DNA of 64,000 nt, from NCBI GenBank assembly GCA_026120185.1, contig JANUWF010001218.1, positions 496,001-560,000 on the forward strand. Reading direction: 5' to 3'. The stretch is from Voacanga thouarsii. Lineage: Eukaryota > Streptophyta > Magnoliopsida > Gentianales > Apocynaceae. How positions within the stretch are numbered: position 1 is the stretch's first letter; each line of letters starts with the position of its first letter. The notes under the pieces are model-generated. The model had not been told where the DNA came from, searched no databases, and saw nothing but the letters and a program-made list of their open reading frames with translations. Position numbers and translations under genes: made by a program. This document shows, piece after piece, positions 23,826 through 36,420 of the stretch.

Positions 23826-26324
23826 ACCTACTGCTCTCTATCCCTCTCCCTTTTACCCACTCCTAAAACCCTAAGTTTCCACTTAGCAATCTAAGCAGGC
23901 TCATAATTTTATTAAAATAAAAATCCAAATACTCCTTCTATAAAACATGTACATGAGAACCACAATCCAAGAATATATCCTGATGATACCTTATGCATGT
24001 GTTCATTACAGACTCTCTTTTCAATAGCAATAAATTTTGTTTTTTGAGTGCATGGTTTTCTATGGTCAATTTGCTAAAAGAATATATTAATTGATTCAAT
24101 TTCAATAGAAGATAACCATCAAAGGAAGAACAACCCAATTTACAAATATTTATAGGCCTTTGTGAACTAAACCATTTTTTTAATTGGCCTTCTAAAGTTT
24201 TGAGATTTAATTAAACAATTACAACTTCTTGGTTGCATGTATTTAGATCTAATTATTCATTGAACACCTTATTATTTCAGTAAGATGTATAAACGAAATG
24301 AGAATGTGAAGAGGTCATAAATGTGAAAGAATGCCGGAATACTAGAACTATTTTTCAACCATCTTACTTTTGAGAAGCAAATAATGTCTATTGCAAAGAG
24401 TTTTTGGCAAATAAGTGCAATTCAAGGTTGAGTATAAAATCAAAAGAGATGAAATGTCATACTTCACCAATTCTCCAACACTAAGTTTCTTCAAATCATG
24501 TCACAAAATCATTACCCATGTAGCAGCAAGGGCAAAGGATTTGTTCGGAAAGAATTTCATGAAAAAAAATAGAAACCTGAATTGCTTAGAATGTCATAAT
24601 GTTCTTTAATCTACCACTGATACTAACCAGAAAAGAAGAAAAAAATTATTAGAGAATTGGAAGAAATGAACTCCAATTATTCACTGAAAGTAGATTAGAT
24701 ATACAAGTCACATACATATTCTAGATGCTTTGGGAGTACTAACCAACAGCCAGAATAGAAGTTGGAATTCTTTAAAGATAATCTATTAAAGCTATATTTA
24801 CAAGCTTTCATTTACTTACTTAAAAAACATATTTCAGATCATCAATTTATGCCACAATTCCTTCAAGATCTGAATGCACTGTGAAAAGGATAAAGACCAT
24901 TAGAGAGAGAGAATGAGAGAGAGTATGCATGTATGAAGTGGAAGAAATAATTAATATATAACCCATATAATAGTAAAGAAAATACTACCGTTAGTGTCTT
25001 TGTTACTTTACTAAAGAACAAGTTTACCAACTAACTTAAAATAAAGTACGTCACCTCAAAATATTATTTCCAAATCCTGCAAACTTGATTATCACAATTT
25101 TATTTACAAAATCTCTCTAATGACAAAGAACGTGCCTCTTTTAACCTATGGTATTTTTCTACAGCATATCCTCCTCTCTAGTATAGGCACATATTCTTGG
25201 GATAAAACACAATCAGGTATTAAATTCTAAACCATCTTTGTCCAATTTTACTATTTCACCCATATCTATTTCAAATTACCACATCATCTACAAGCAAAAG
25301 CCATTAGATAAGTGTACTCACATTTTAAAACAATTTAACACTCTCCTCACAGATGAACTGGATTCTTTTTTGCTGCAAAATACGTCATTACTAATAGCAC
25401 AATGGTGTGTTATATCTGAACTGAAGAAATAAGACGAATTTCACACAAATTCGAGATTTGATATTTTATCTATGAGTTTATTATTCGGAAGTAATTCATA
25501 ATTATTCGGTTAGGATCAATCTAAACCAGCCCATTATGTAAGTTGCTTGCTCATATGCTAACTTAAGTTGCCGTATATTTAGATATTTTTGTGAGTTAAA
25601 ATAGAAAGTCATTTTGATATATTTTAACAAGAAAATTTATTTTTGTCAAATTAAACTTGAAATCAATATCTCTCGAAAGTTTTATTGGAAATTTTTGAAA
25701 TTATTAAGTTTATTAACTTAAATAAAATTAATCTATGAAAATAATTTCTTAAAGGATTTTAACCTTGACATAGAAATTTTTATGAGTTTAGATATTTTAT
25801 TTTTTGAGCTAAAAGAAAACTTAATTGAAATTTTCAAAGGATATTTTTTAAGAAAACCCTTATTTTAAAATACTAAGTAGGAGAGGGGTTCCAACAGCCC
25901 CACAACTTCCATCACAATCCTCATTAGAAATCGTAGGTCCCCTCGTGTTACTCTAGAAGTGAACCCATATAGGATGGGGATACCATAAGTATCTAGAACT
26001 AATGGATGGATGTAATTAATAACCTGAGACACGTGCTATGATCGATCAGCCCACGTTGGAGATTATAGTGCGAGAAATGTCTACAGGAAATGAAAAGAAA
26101 CGGTCATCCCACGATAGAGTTATCTTCTAGATCATTACCTAGAAGAAAAATTAATTTGTGGTGGTTAATACACTTAACTTAAGAAACTGTTAATCTTCCC
26201 AAGAAGTTTTGTCAGTTTTCTTAAAAGCTAAATTAATCATATTAAAGATAATAGTGATATGGTTAACTTTTATCAGATTTAATATGAGGATAAAGGAACA
26301 AATTATTTTTATTTTCATAAACTG

Positions 26325-27174
26325 AGATTGGTGGAGGTTCTTTTAGTCCTTTGGCCGTTATTCTCCGTGAGAATAAGCTAACAAGTCCAAATTATATGGA
26401 CTAAAAAAGGAATTTGGACATAATACTCACCGCTGAGGAGTATAAGTATGTCCTCTTCGAAACCTACCCTGTTATTGGGGAGGGTTCCACCACTGAAGAA
26501 CGAGAGGTTGAAAAAGCATGGAAGAAGGCTGACCGATGAGATGGCTCGTTGCTACATATTGGCCTCTATGTCTAATGTGCTCCAATATAAATATGAGCAC
26601 ATAACTACTGCGTACAATATTAGTCAATCACTAGCCACGATATTTGTAGATAAGAGCTGGCCCGCAAGGCGGGAGGCTCTTAGGACGGTATTAACACTAA
26701 GATAGTTGAGGAAGTATCAGTCAAAGAGTATATACTCAAGATAATTGCTACTTTCGAGGAAGCAGAAGTCTTAGGGGCTGTTATTGACCCCAAGAGCTAA
26801 GTGGACATGGTTCTCGAATCTCTTTCGGGCTCTTTTACTTAGTTCAAATTAAATTATAACATGAACAAGTTAAATATGAGCTTAACCGAGTTAATGAAAG
26901 AGCTCTAGGTGGCAAAAAAGGTCATGAAGCCACAGTCCAAGGCTATGATTGCTAGGGCTTCTTCTTCTAGAATTGAGCTTAAGCCCAGAAAGTTCAAGAA
27001 AAAGAAGGGGAATGCACCGGCCCGACCCAAGAACCAGCCCAACAAGCCCAAGGGCAAGTGCTTCAAGTGCGGGCGGAAAGGACATTGGAAAAAGAAGTGT
27101 CCAGTGCTTCAGGTCAAGAAAAACCTTACATGTATTGTTCTTTATCTAGAGTTAGTTTCAATAGTTGGATCAAC
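26325..27174 (+). pseudogene. Decayed copia gag with CCHC zinc knuckle
   Basis: A frame reading GGGSFSPLAVILRENKLTSP and NLDIILTAEEYKYVLFE is interrupted by stops at the end of NYMD and after KAWKKADR. It continues in another frame as MARCYILASMSNVL and a degraded middle. The zinc knuckle CFKCGRKGHWKKKC (CX2CX4HX4C) lies at about 27059-27100 after a Lys/Pro-rich stretch. This is the standard Ty1/copia gag layout. At least two stops and one frameshift make it nonfunctional. Confidence 0.85.
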
Positions 27175-27650
27175 TTCCACTTGAATTGTTGATTCTGGAG
27201 CCACTGATCACATTTGTAACTCATTGCAGAGGTTTAGGAAGATAAGAAGACTCCAAAAGGACGAGCATGGACTATGAGTAAGAAATGGAGCACAAGTATA
27301 AGCCCTTGCAGTGGGAGAGCTGGATCTTATTTTTTTTATTGTAATAAATTAGTTATTTTGAAAGATATTTTGTATGTTCCTAATTTTAGACAGAATTTAA
27401 TTTCAGTTGCAAAATTAATAAATCATGGATATTCTGTTTCTTTCCATTCTGGTATTACTATCAGTAGAAATTGAGAAGTTTTATGCACAAGGCACATATA
27501 TGAAAATTTATTCTTTTTAAATCTTACAAATAATAAAATAAATGACGCTCAATCTAAACTTTTAAGTAATAAGAGAAATACCAATGCCAATAACTCATAT
27601 CTTTGGCATCTAAGGTTATGTCATATTAACTCAATTAGGATTCAAAGATT

Positions 27651-28550
27651 AATCAATGGTAGGCCCTTGGGCTTATTAAGATTAGAAAGTTGGCCTCAGT
27701 GTGAACCTTGCTTTATGAGAAAAATGACCAAAAAATCGTTCACCCAAAAGGCTAATAGAGCCAAGGAGATTTTGGGCCTTATTTATACTGAAGTGTGTGG
27801 TCCTTTGTCTACACAAGCTAGATAGGGTTTTGAATACTTTATCACTTTTACAGATGATTATACAAGGTTTGGTTATATCTACCTAATGAGGCGCAAATCT
27901 GACTCTTTTGACAAACTCAAAGAATTTAAGGCTAAAATGGAGTATTGGACAGGTAAACTGATCAAAAGCTTACGATCAGATCATGGTGGAGAGTACCTCC
28001 TCGGTGAGTTCAAGGATTACATGGTACATCATGAGATAGTATCCCAACTCTCTGCGTCGGGCACACCCTAGTAGAATAGAGTAGCTAAGAGGAGGTACCT
28101 TCTGGCTCATCCATGATGGGCCCTTGGACTCATTAAGATTAGAAAGTTGGTCTCAGTGTGAATCCTACCTTATGGGAAAAATGACCAAAAGGTCGTTCAC
28201 CCAAAAGGCTAATAGAGCCAAGGAGATATTGTGTTTGTTCATACTGATGTGTGTGGTCCTTTGTCTACACAAGTTAGAGGGGGTTTTGAGTACTTCATCA
28301 CTTTTACGAATGATTATATAAGGCTTGGTTATGTTTACCTGATGAGGCGCAAGTCTTACTCTTTTGACAAATTCAAAGAATTTAAGGCTGAAGTGGAGCG
28401 TTGGATAGGTAAATTGATCAAAACCTTATGATCGGATCGTGGTAGAGAGTACCTTATAGGTGAGTTCAAGGATTACATGGTACATTATGGGATAGTATCC
28501 CAACTCACTGCGCCAGGCACACCTTAGCAAAATGGAGTAGCTAAGAGAAT
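27651..28550 (+). repeat. Tandem duplication of a 456-bp integrase segment
   Basis: Unit 1 (about 27651-28107) and unit 2 (about 28108-28550) align from GGGCCCTTGG to GTAGCTAAGAG at an offset of 456-457 bases, with scattered substitutions. Both encode the same part of integrase (KMTKKSFTQKANRAKE through the Asp-Glu region). Confidence 0.9.
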
Positions 28551-29508
28551 GAATAGGATATTGATAGAAATGGTTCGAAGCATGATGTCTCGTGCTACTC
28601 TTCCGGTCTCTTTTTTGGGATATGCCCTGAAAATAGTGACATATATTCTGAACTTGGTGTATTCCAAGTGTTGGGAAATATGACCTCTTAGACTAGGTTT
28701 CTGATGTAAATATCTAATGTTTTAATAAAAGAATTTATTCTCAAAAATTGTTTGTAAATTTACATATTATTTCTGCATAATTACGTTTGGAAAAGACCCA
28801 TTGTGTTTAAGTAAGTGGTCCATGTGAATGGTAGTCTTTCACAGTGAGGTATAGATCACGGATTACTTAATACATAAACGTTTATTCTTAACCGATTGAT
28901 GAGAATGAGAATCTCATCATATCTAGGTTATTATGTTATAAATTTCAAAGGGGGAATGACTTACCTTTAGCCAGTAAGTAGTCCACTAACTTCATGACAT
29001 AAGCGTATTTCGAATACGTAGAACATGACCTGTAGTAGTGGTTTCTCAAAGTATTATATGGTAGAAACCTAGACTACCACTGCTACAGCGTGGACTAGTA
29101 CTTGTGACTTGAGAATGAGTTGGTGGTCTGATGAAGCTGGAAGCATGTACTTTGATATGTTTAAATTGAAGTTCTATCGTAGGACCAATACACTTGCATG
29201 TTGGGTATATGTGACTAGTTAGTTAAGACAGACTTATACAAGATAGTTTTTATACTATATCGCCCCTTGTGGTTGTTTGAATGATCTAAATATCTAGAGC
29301 CCTGAGAAACATGACTTGGGTGTTTGCTTTAGGGTAGCTCTCTTAGAAAGTGAAAATAATCCAATCAGTCGTGGATCATTAGATTAGAAGTCTAAGAATG
29401 GTAAATGTCATTTAGAGATGTTTTATTACATTTCTTCCTCTTTAATGTACGGCGATATATAGAAGGGTATTTTAGTCATTTCACCTGTAAGTCGGAGACT
29501 TTGCTAAC

Positions 29509-29898
29509 GCGGCATTATCCTTAAGGTCAATATTTCCTCATAGTGATATTAGAAAATATTTAAAATGCAAAATACAACTATTTATATGGTAAGGGTATTT
29601 TGGTCATTTTAGTAGCCAAAACGGTGTATCTTTTGGTCCTCAATATAGACCGTAAGTCCTAATTATATACAAGTTAAGGAATTGGTCTTAAATTAAATTA
29701 AATGCGGCATTGTCCTTAGGATCAATATTTCCTTATGGTGATATTAGGAAATATTTAAAATGCAAAATATAACTATTTATATGGTAAGGGTATTTTGGTC
29801 ATTTTAGTAGCCAATACGGTGTGTCTTTTGGTTCCTTGTATAAACCGTAAGTCCTAATTATATACAAGCTAAGGAATTGGTCTTAAATTAAATTAAAT
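29509..29898 (+). repeat. 195-bp tandem duplication inside solo LTR A
   Basis: Two copies at an offset of 195 bases, each starting GCGGCATT and containing GGGTATTTTGGTCATTTTAG. The other two LTRs of this family carry this stretch only once. Confidence 0.9.
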
Positions 29899-30394
29899 AG
29901 AATTTATTTTATTTAAGTAGCCTGATTTAATTATTGTGCTAGAATAAAATAAAGGTCTACAGAGAGAGAGAGAATTAATTAAATTAGTTTGGTGGGTTAA
30001 TTAATTATTCAAGGCTTTAACCCAATTTGAATAATTAAATATTGACCTGGAACTAAACTAATATAGTCTTGTTAATTGGACTAGTTTATTTAGGTTGAAA
30101 ATTTAATTATTTATTGGGCCATTTATTTGGTTCTGATTAGAATAATTAATTGGGTTTAAGAGGTTAAACTAAGAGTCCAATGTGCCGAATTAAAAATCCA
30201 GTTTAACCTAAGGTTTTATTTAGGTTAAACTGGAGAAAAAGGATGTACGTTGTTTTCTTCTTCTTCTTTGAGAAAGGAAAAAAAACAGCCTCTTTTCTCT
30301 CTGGAAAAATTCTTTAATCCTGTGAGTTTTCACCAAACATTGGTTAGGCAGACCATATATTGGAAGATTGATAGGAAACTTAGCAATCATATAC

Positions 30395-30503
30395 ATGTAC
30401 AGACGCAGTAGAAGGCTTGCAGGAATCGCATCAGAAGTTTCCACCAGTGCACCTACTCCAGTTCTGCATATTTCAGTCCAGCCAATTTTGAGAACAAGAA
30501 GAG
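30395..30503 (+). other. Short conserved LTR reading frame, copy A
   Basis: From ATG 30395 the frame encodes MYRRSRRLAGIASEVSTSAP and runs to an AAGAG/GTAAAA donor-like site after RTRR. The same position in the other two LTRs of this family (34310-34439 and 57522-57413) encodes MRRSKRLARVQPELSLGEP and MQARRSRRLAGIQPEASLSG, again ending at AGAG/GT. Shared residues are RRS-R/K-RLA, then E.S. The frame lies near the 3' end of the LTR, so in a complete element it would be in the 5' leader. Function unknown. Confidence 0.55.
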
Positions 30504-32370
30504 GTAAAAAAAAAAAAAAAAAATTTCCCTTCACGCAGGAGAGCTGCGTTTTTTTTGTGTTCTTCGGCTGGTTTTTTAATGTGTTTACCTTGAAATTTCA
30601 TCTTCACCAAGTCAATACCTAGAATGCCCTATGAGATGTAGATTGGGCGTAAACCAAGTCTAAATCATCTCAGGATATGGGGTTGTCCAACTTACGTACT
30701 GATTAAGGGAGACAAGTTAGAATCAAGATCGGAATTATGCTATTTTGTTGGGTATCCAAAAGGGACAAAAAGAGGTTACTTTTATCATCCCAAGGAGTAG
30801 AAAGTACTACTAAGTACTAATGCTAGATACTTGGAGGATGATCAAAGTACTTATACTAAATGTTCAATAAGGTTGGAACTTAAAGAAAAGTTATCTTCGG
30901 AATCAACTTCTTCAGACCTGATTGTGGAACAAGAAGAGGCACATCCTCAAGAACCTGTACAAACGAAGCCTCATCGTAGTGGGAGGATATCTAGGGTTCT
31001 AGAAAGATGGACTGGAGAGGTTTTCGAGTTGGTCTCGGACTATTAGGAACAAAATCTCACTAGATACAAGGAGGCTATTACTGATGCCGATGCAAATCTA
31101 TGACATGAAGTAATGAAAGTTGAAATTGAGTCTATGTATTTCAATCAAGTTTCGAACCTTGTAACTTCACCTGAAGAGATAAAACCCATTGGGTGTAAGT
31201 GGCTATATAAGAGGAAGAAGGGAGCTGATGGGAAGGTGGAAACTTTCAAAGTTAGGCTTGTAGCGAAATAATATATTCAGAAAGAGGGAATCGATTATGA
31301 GAATACTTTTTCCCCTGTAGTCATGCTTAAGTCCATCTGTATCCTCTGTCATTGCATGTCATTTCGACTACGAGATATGACAAATGGATGTCAAGACGGT
31401 ATTTCTTAATGGCTATTTTAACAAAGACATCTATATGTCTCAACCGGAAGGCTTTATTACTAAAGGTCAAGAATATATGATTTGTAAGTTTAAGATGTCC
31501 ATTTATGGACTTAAGAATGCATCTAGAGTATGGAACATTTATTTTAATGAGACTGCAAAATCTTACGGTTTCATTTAAAATGAGGATGAACCATGCGTAT
31601 ACAGGAAATTAGAAGGCATAAATATGATTTTTCTTGTCCTATATGTGGATGGCATTCTACTCATTGAGAATGATGTATGAACATTGTCATCTACTAAAGT
31701 TTGGCTGTCTAGTCAATTCAGTATGAAGGACTTGGGAGAAATCAGTTACATTCTCGGGATTAAGCTTCTTAGAAATAAAAAGTAGAGAATGTTAAGATTA
31801 TCCCAAGCGACATATATTGACAAGATGTTGACCAAGTTGAGCATGGACTCATGCAAGGGAACTCTAATCCCCTACAGACATGGGTTGTCTTTTTATTCTA
31901 AGGACTATCCTAAGTCTCAAAAGGAAAAAGACAGGATGAGTAGGATTCCCTACGCTTCAGCTGTGGAAAGTCTCATATACGCCATGTTGTGCACTAGGTC
32001 AGATATCTGCTTTGTTGTAGGTTTAGTTAATAGATATCAGTCAAATCCTGGGGAGATTCATTGGCAAGCTGTAAAGCATATTCTCAAGTACCTCAAAGGT
32101 ACGAGAGATTATTTGCTGGTTTACATAGTTGATGACTTGGTTCCTACTGGATACACAGACTCAGACTTTTAGGCAGATAATGATGAGAAAAAATTCACTA
32201 GTGGATATGTCTTCACCTTATCTGGAGGAGTTGTTTCATGGAGGAGTATCAAGTAATCTTGCATTGCTAACTCAACCATGAAAGTTGAGTATGTGATAGT
32301 TTCAGAGGCATCCAAAGAAACAGTTTGGCTTCAAAAGTTCCTTTCAAAACTTGGAGTCGTGCTACACATG

Positions 32371-32580
32371 GATAGGTCAATTGTAGTGTATTGCGACAAC
32401 TCTGGAGTAGTCTCACAATCCAAAGAACCCAGGAACCACAAGAAGAGGAAGCACATCGAGAGGAAGTACCACCTGGATAGGTTGATTGTGGTGTATTGGG
32501 ACAACTCTAGAACAGTCTCGCAATCCAAAGAACCCAAGAACCACAAGAAGGGGAAGCACATCGAGAGGAAGTACCACCTG
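32371..32580 (+). repeat. 105-bp in-frame tandem duplication in RNase H
   Basis: Units 32371-32475 and 32476-32580 are near-identical and each encode 35 residues around VVYCDNSGVVSQSKEP and HIERKYHL. The unit is a multiple of three, so the frame stays open across both. Confidence 0.95.
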
Positions 32581-32753
32581 ATTCGGGATTTCATCTAGAG
32601 ATGAAAAATTGTGGTGGAACAGATAGCCTCGGAGAACAATCTAACAGATCCCTTCTCCAAGCCTTTAGCCATAACTAGTCATAAAGAAACACTTAGACGT
32701 CATAGGGGTGGACACTTATGGACTTTCTTAGTCTTAGAGTGTAAATGAGAGAT

Positions 32754-34651
32754 TGTTGGAATATATACCCTCTAGACTAGGTTTTTGATGTAATTATCGA
32801 ATTTATAAATAAAAAAATTTATTCTAAAAATTTGTTTGTGAATTTACATTTTATTTGTGCATGATTTCATTTGGAAAAGACCCATTGTATTTAAGTAAGT
32901 GGTCCATGTGAATGGTGGTCTTTTATAGTAAGGTATGGACCATGAGTCACTTAACACATAAACGTTTATTCTTAACCGATTGGTGAGAATGAGAATCTCA
33001 TCACGTTTAGGTTATTGTGTTATGAATTCCAAATGGGGAACTGCTTACCTTTAACTAGTGGGTAGTCCACTCACTTCATAGTATGTGTATATTTCGAATA
33101 CGTAGAACATGACTTGTAATAGTGGTTTCTAAAAATACTATTTAGAAGAAGCTCAGATTATTACTGCTACAGTGTGGACTAATACTCTAAAACTTAGGTA
33201 TATGTTGATGGACTAACGAAGTTGGAAGCATGTACTTTAATATACTATAGTTGAAGTTTTTTTGTAGAGCCGATATACTTGTATTTTGGATATATATGAT
33301 TAGTTAGTCAAGACGGACTTGTACAAGATAGTTTCTGCGCTATGTCGCCCTTTGTGACTGTTCGAATGATCTAAATGTCTAGGGCCCTAAAGAACATGAT
33401 TTGGATGTTTGCTTTAGGGTAACTCCCTTACAAAGCGAAAATATTCCAAGAGTTGTGAATTATTAGACTAGAGGTCTAAGGATGGTAAATGTTTTTTAGA
33501 GAGTTGTGAGTACACTCTTCTTTTCTAAATATACGGTGATGTGTAGAGAGGTATTTTAGTCATTACATCTGCAAGTCGGAGACTTTGCTAACGCAGCATT
33601 ATTCTTGGGGTCAATATTTTCTTATGGTGATATTAGAAAATATTTAAAATATAAAATACAACTATTTATATTATAGGGGTATTTTGGTTATTTTAGTAAC
33701 CAAAGCGATGTGTCTTTTGATCTCTAGAATAGTCCTTAAGTCCTGATAGATTTAAGTTAAGGAATTGGTCTTGATAATTATGAGTTTTATTTTATTTAAA
33801 TAGTCTAATTTATTATTGGACTAGAATAAAATAAAATGTCCAAGAGAGAGTATATATTTTATCTAATTTAATTGGTTACTTAATTATTTATGACCCATGG
33901 CCCATATTGAATAATTAGAAAATTGACCTAGGTATAAACTAGATAAAAGGCCTGATATTTTATATTGATCTATTTGGACTTGTTAATTATTTATTGAGCT
34001 GTTTTATATAGCCCAAAAATAAATAATTGATGTTTATTATTTATGGGTGTTCAAACCCAAGAGTAAATAATTTTATCTGACCCAATGGATGAGACCAAGA
34101 GTAAAAAAAAAAAAAAAAAAAGGTATGAATCTTGCATTGTTTGGTGTGAAATGATAACCAAAAGCAAAAGTTTTTTTTTTTACTCTTTCAGTCTCTTTTT
34201 CGAGATGGTGAATAAATGAACCAAGGCCATTCTTTAATCTAACTAGTAGCTTTCACCAGTGGTGGTTAAAACAGTGGCCATATTTCGGTATCTCAAAAGC
34301 TTCGCGTGAATGAGAAGAAGCAAACGGCTTGCAAGAGTGCAACCGGAGCTTTCTTTGGGGGAACCAGTGGCTTCAAGCATTTAACCTGAAGATGTCCAAA
34401 TATCTTCTTCGGTGCCAAGAAGATCATTTAAACGCAGAGGTATTATAATTCTTAAAACTTTCGCTGCCCCTGTTTTGATATTATGCGTGCTTCTGTGTTT
34501 ATTTTTGTCATACATTACCGTCAGGAGCATCATTTTCTATCTTAGGCCAGCTCAAACACGGATTTCGTTAAAAAAAAAAAAAACTAGAAAATTCTTTCCT
34601 CCAGCAATTGATGAACTTGTTCTTCTGGGCATTCAACTTTCTCATACTTCA
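32754..34651 (+). repeat. 3' LTR (copy B) of the second copia element
   Basis: About 1898 bp, starting TGTTGGAATATATACCC directly after the end of the RNase H region and ending CATACTTCA. It aligns with solo LTR A and, inverted, with solo LTR C. The right border is set by similarity of the LTR ends, because no target duplication can be checked without the 5' LTR. Confidence 0.85.
34310..34439 (+). other. Short conserved LTR reading frame, copy B
   Basis: ATG 34310 opens MRRSKRLARVQPELSLGEP, followed after 19 or so further codons, including one TAA, by PRRSFKRR and the donor-like CGCAGAG/GTATT. It is homologous to the frames in LTR copies A and C. Confidence 0.5.
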
Positions 34652-34878
34652 TTTAATTATATGTCAGAGCATATTTGACAAAATTATTTGCCACCTAGTA
34701 GATCATCATCTCAATGAGATAATTATGAAGTTTTAATATTTCATTGATCACATAGAATGTAATTTCCCTTTCTTTTTTGCTCTAAATATTCTCTTCACCC
34801 TACAAATGCTTTACTTCTCTCACCAATCCAAAAATATCCTCAATTGAAACATACGGTCAAACGTCAATAGCAACATTA

Positions 34879-35251
34879 TGTTATGAGATGACGTTGTGCT
34901 TGAATAGCTGGTTAAGCGGAGGAATAAAACGATACTATCCTAATTAATAGAACGATGGCGTTTGGTGAAGGCGGTTCAAGTAATCCAGCGGTAGATAGAA
35001 GAAGCAAGCAGCGACCACGATCTATTGGGAAGCAAAGGTCACATATAAGAAATGGAGAAGCTGTTAAATGCAATGAGTTATGTTTTGCCAAGCTTTCTGG
35101 TATTGTTTAGAGTAGGCTAATTGTTTCCCTCCCCATATTTCCTTTGATCTTCTGTAACCCTCTTCTTCTCTTCCGTTGTAATTCTCAATTCAATCAATAG
35201 AAGTTACATTTTCTCTTCATTTCTTCACAAATTCTGGGTTTGTTCTTGATA
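34879..35251 (+). repeat. 5' LTR of the gypsy element
   Basis: 373 bp, starting TGTTATGAGATGACG and ending TTCTTGATA. The expected final CA has become TA. Confidence 0.93.
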
Positions 35252-35287
35252 ATTTGGTATCAGAGCTATTGATCCTTAGCCAATATA

Positions 35288-36420
35288 ATGGTCATGACTA
35301 GACCACAATCTGAGTCACAAACAGTTGGATCAAACGTAGAGAATATTGAATTGTGTAATTTTATTGAAATCCATGGGAAACGGGTAGATGAAATGGATAA
35401 GAAAATTAGGAAATTGTTCACCCAACATGATAAAGTCAGATTTGCCTTAGTTATGACACATTCTGAGGCTTCACAGTTGAAATTTGATACACAGCAAACC
35501 AATATACCTGTGAAGAGGTTGGAAGGCAAACTAGATAGTCTGTGTGGGAAGTTTGATAGAATATTAAAACAGAAAGGAATATAAGGAGAAGGTAGCTATG
35601 GAAGAGAGGGTGGATCAACAACTGGGGATACTGAAGGAGGTAGGAGAGTTGAGGGAGACATGAGGATTAATAATAAACCTCCCTATTATGGTCATAAACT
35701 TCCAAAGATTGACTTCCCTACTTTTGATGGAATTAATTCTAGGGAGTGGATTTCTAAATGTCATAGATATTTCCAAATCCATCAGGTAGATGAACCTCTA
35801 AAACTAGAACTGGCTGAGTTATACATGAAGGGAAAGGCCTACATATGGCTGCGGAGTTACAAAGCCAGTCATGGGCAAGTTAATTGGCTAGGGTTTGCTA
35901 TGGCAGTTTGTAAAAAGTTTGCAGAAGGAATAGCAGATGATGTGATTGGCGAATTCTGTAAAATCAAATAGAAGGAAAGTGTAGAAGATTATATGAAAAA
36001 AATTTGAGGAGTTGAAAGTTTTGTTCACTTGCAATTTTTCTAACATACCAGAGACTTACTTTGTTTCAGTCTTTTTGGATGGATTGAAGAAGGAAATCAA
36101 GATTTCCATACAGATGTTCCAACCTAAAACATTGGAGAAGGCCTATGAATTAGCTATATCCCATCAAAAACACCTCACCCTATCCCAAAAATTCCCTAAA
36201 CCTAACCATAAAATCTTCAACTCATCAGCCCTAAAACCTTTCCTCCAATCAAAGACCTATAAACCTTACAAATTCTCTGATTCAAAATTATTAGCCAAAG
36301 CCCCTATCAAGTTTAAGAAGATAACACCAGAAGAACTGCAGAGAAGGAAGGAGAAAGGATTATGTTTCAAATGTGGAGACAAATATGGTCCTAATTATGT
36401 GTGTGTATTAAAGGAAGTAA
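35288..36420 (+). pseudogene. Decayed gypsy gag
   Basis: It starts at ATG 35288 (MVMTRPQSESQTVGSN), with a coiled-coil-like segment. The retrotransposon gag domain at 35660-36170 includes LPKIDFPTFDG and WLRSYKASHGQVNW. The zinc finger at 36363-36404 reads CFKCGDKYGPNYVC, with Asn where the family has His. Stops after LKQKGI (35582) and at 35969, plus a frameshift near 36000, break the frame. Confidence 0.88.

Larger units (their letters stand above)
20935..26319. other. Intergenic region with repeats and possible old transposon remnants
   Basis: No cellular gene is recognised. It holds a foldback element (22199-22322), a mirror-like compound microsatellite (23743-23825), and a zone at 22390-22640 with degenerate repeats of the type TCTAGAATATTTTAGAAG beside GACTCATCA. 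A stretch at about 23040-23345 ends in TATATAAAGGCC and an AATAGAATACAATG box, like the promoter and polyadenylation part of an old LTR. The piece at 25880-26319, before the second copia gag, has somewhat higher GC but no readable protein. Confidence 0.5.
28669..30606 (+). mobile_element. Solo LTR (copy A) nested in the copia integrase
   Basis: 1938 bp, starting TGTTGGGAAATATGACC and ending ATCTTCA, flanked by the 5-bp target duplication CCAAG (28664-28668 and 30607-30611). It matches the 3' LTR at 32754-34651. Removing the LTR and one CCAAG restores a continuous integrase frame from NLVYSK to SIPRMPYEM, confirming the borders. No internal retroelement sequence is present, so it is a solo LTR left by LTR-LTR recombination. 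Confidence 0.93.
27175..32730 (+). pseudogene. Decayed copia pol: protease, integrase, reverse transcriptase, RNase H
   Basis: The protease site DSGATDHICNS is at about 27190. GAG-pre-integrase (LWHLRLCHIN) is at about 27600. Integrase pieces include TDDYTRFGYIYLMRRKS and RSDHGGEYL. After the solo LTR, integrase resumes with MPYEM and NHLRIWGCPTYVLIK. Reverse transcriptase begins near 31130 (IKPIGCKWLYKRKKGADGKV) and has MDVKTVFLNGYF. The catalytic box reads YVDG instead of YVDD near 31640, so a metal-binding Asp is lost. RNase H ends with KHIERKYHLIRDFI at 32550-32597. Numerous stops confirm it is dead. Confidence 0.88.
26320..34651 (+). mobile_element. Decayed Ty1/copia element without a recognisable 5' LTR
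   Basis: Plus-strand order: gag (about 26320-27170), protease and integrase (27184-28663, then 30612-30790), reverse transcriptase and RNase H (about 31050-32720), then a 3' LTR (32754-34651). A solo LTR of the same family splits the integrase region at 28669-30606. Two tandem duplications (27651-28550 and 32371-32580) and many stops are present. I found no LTR matching 32754-34651 upstream of gag, so the left end seems lost; the start given is where gag-like translation begins. Confidence 0.85.
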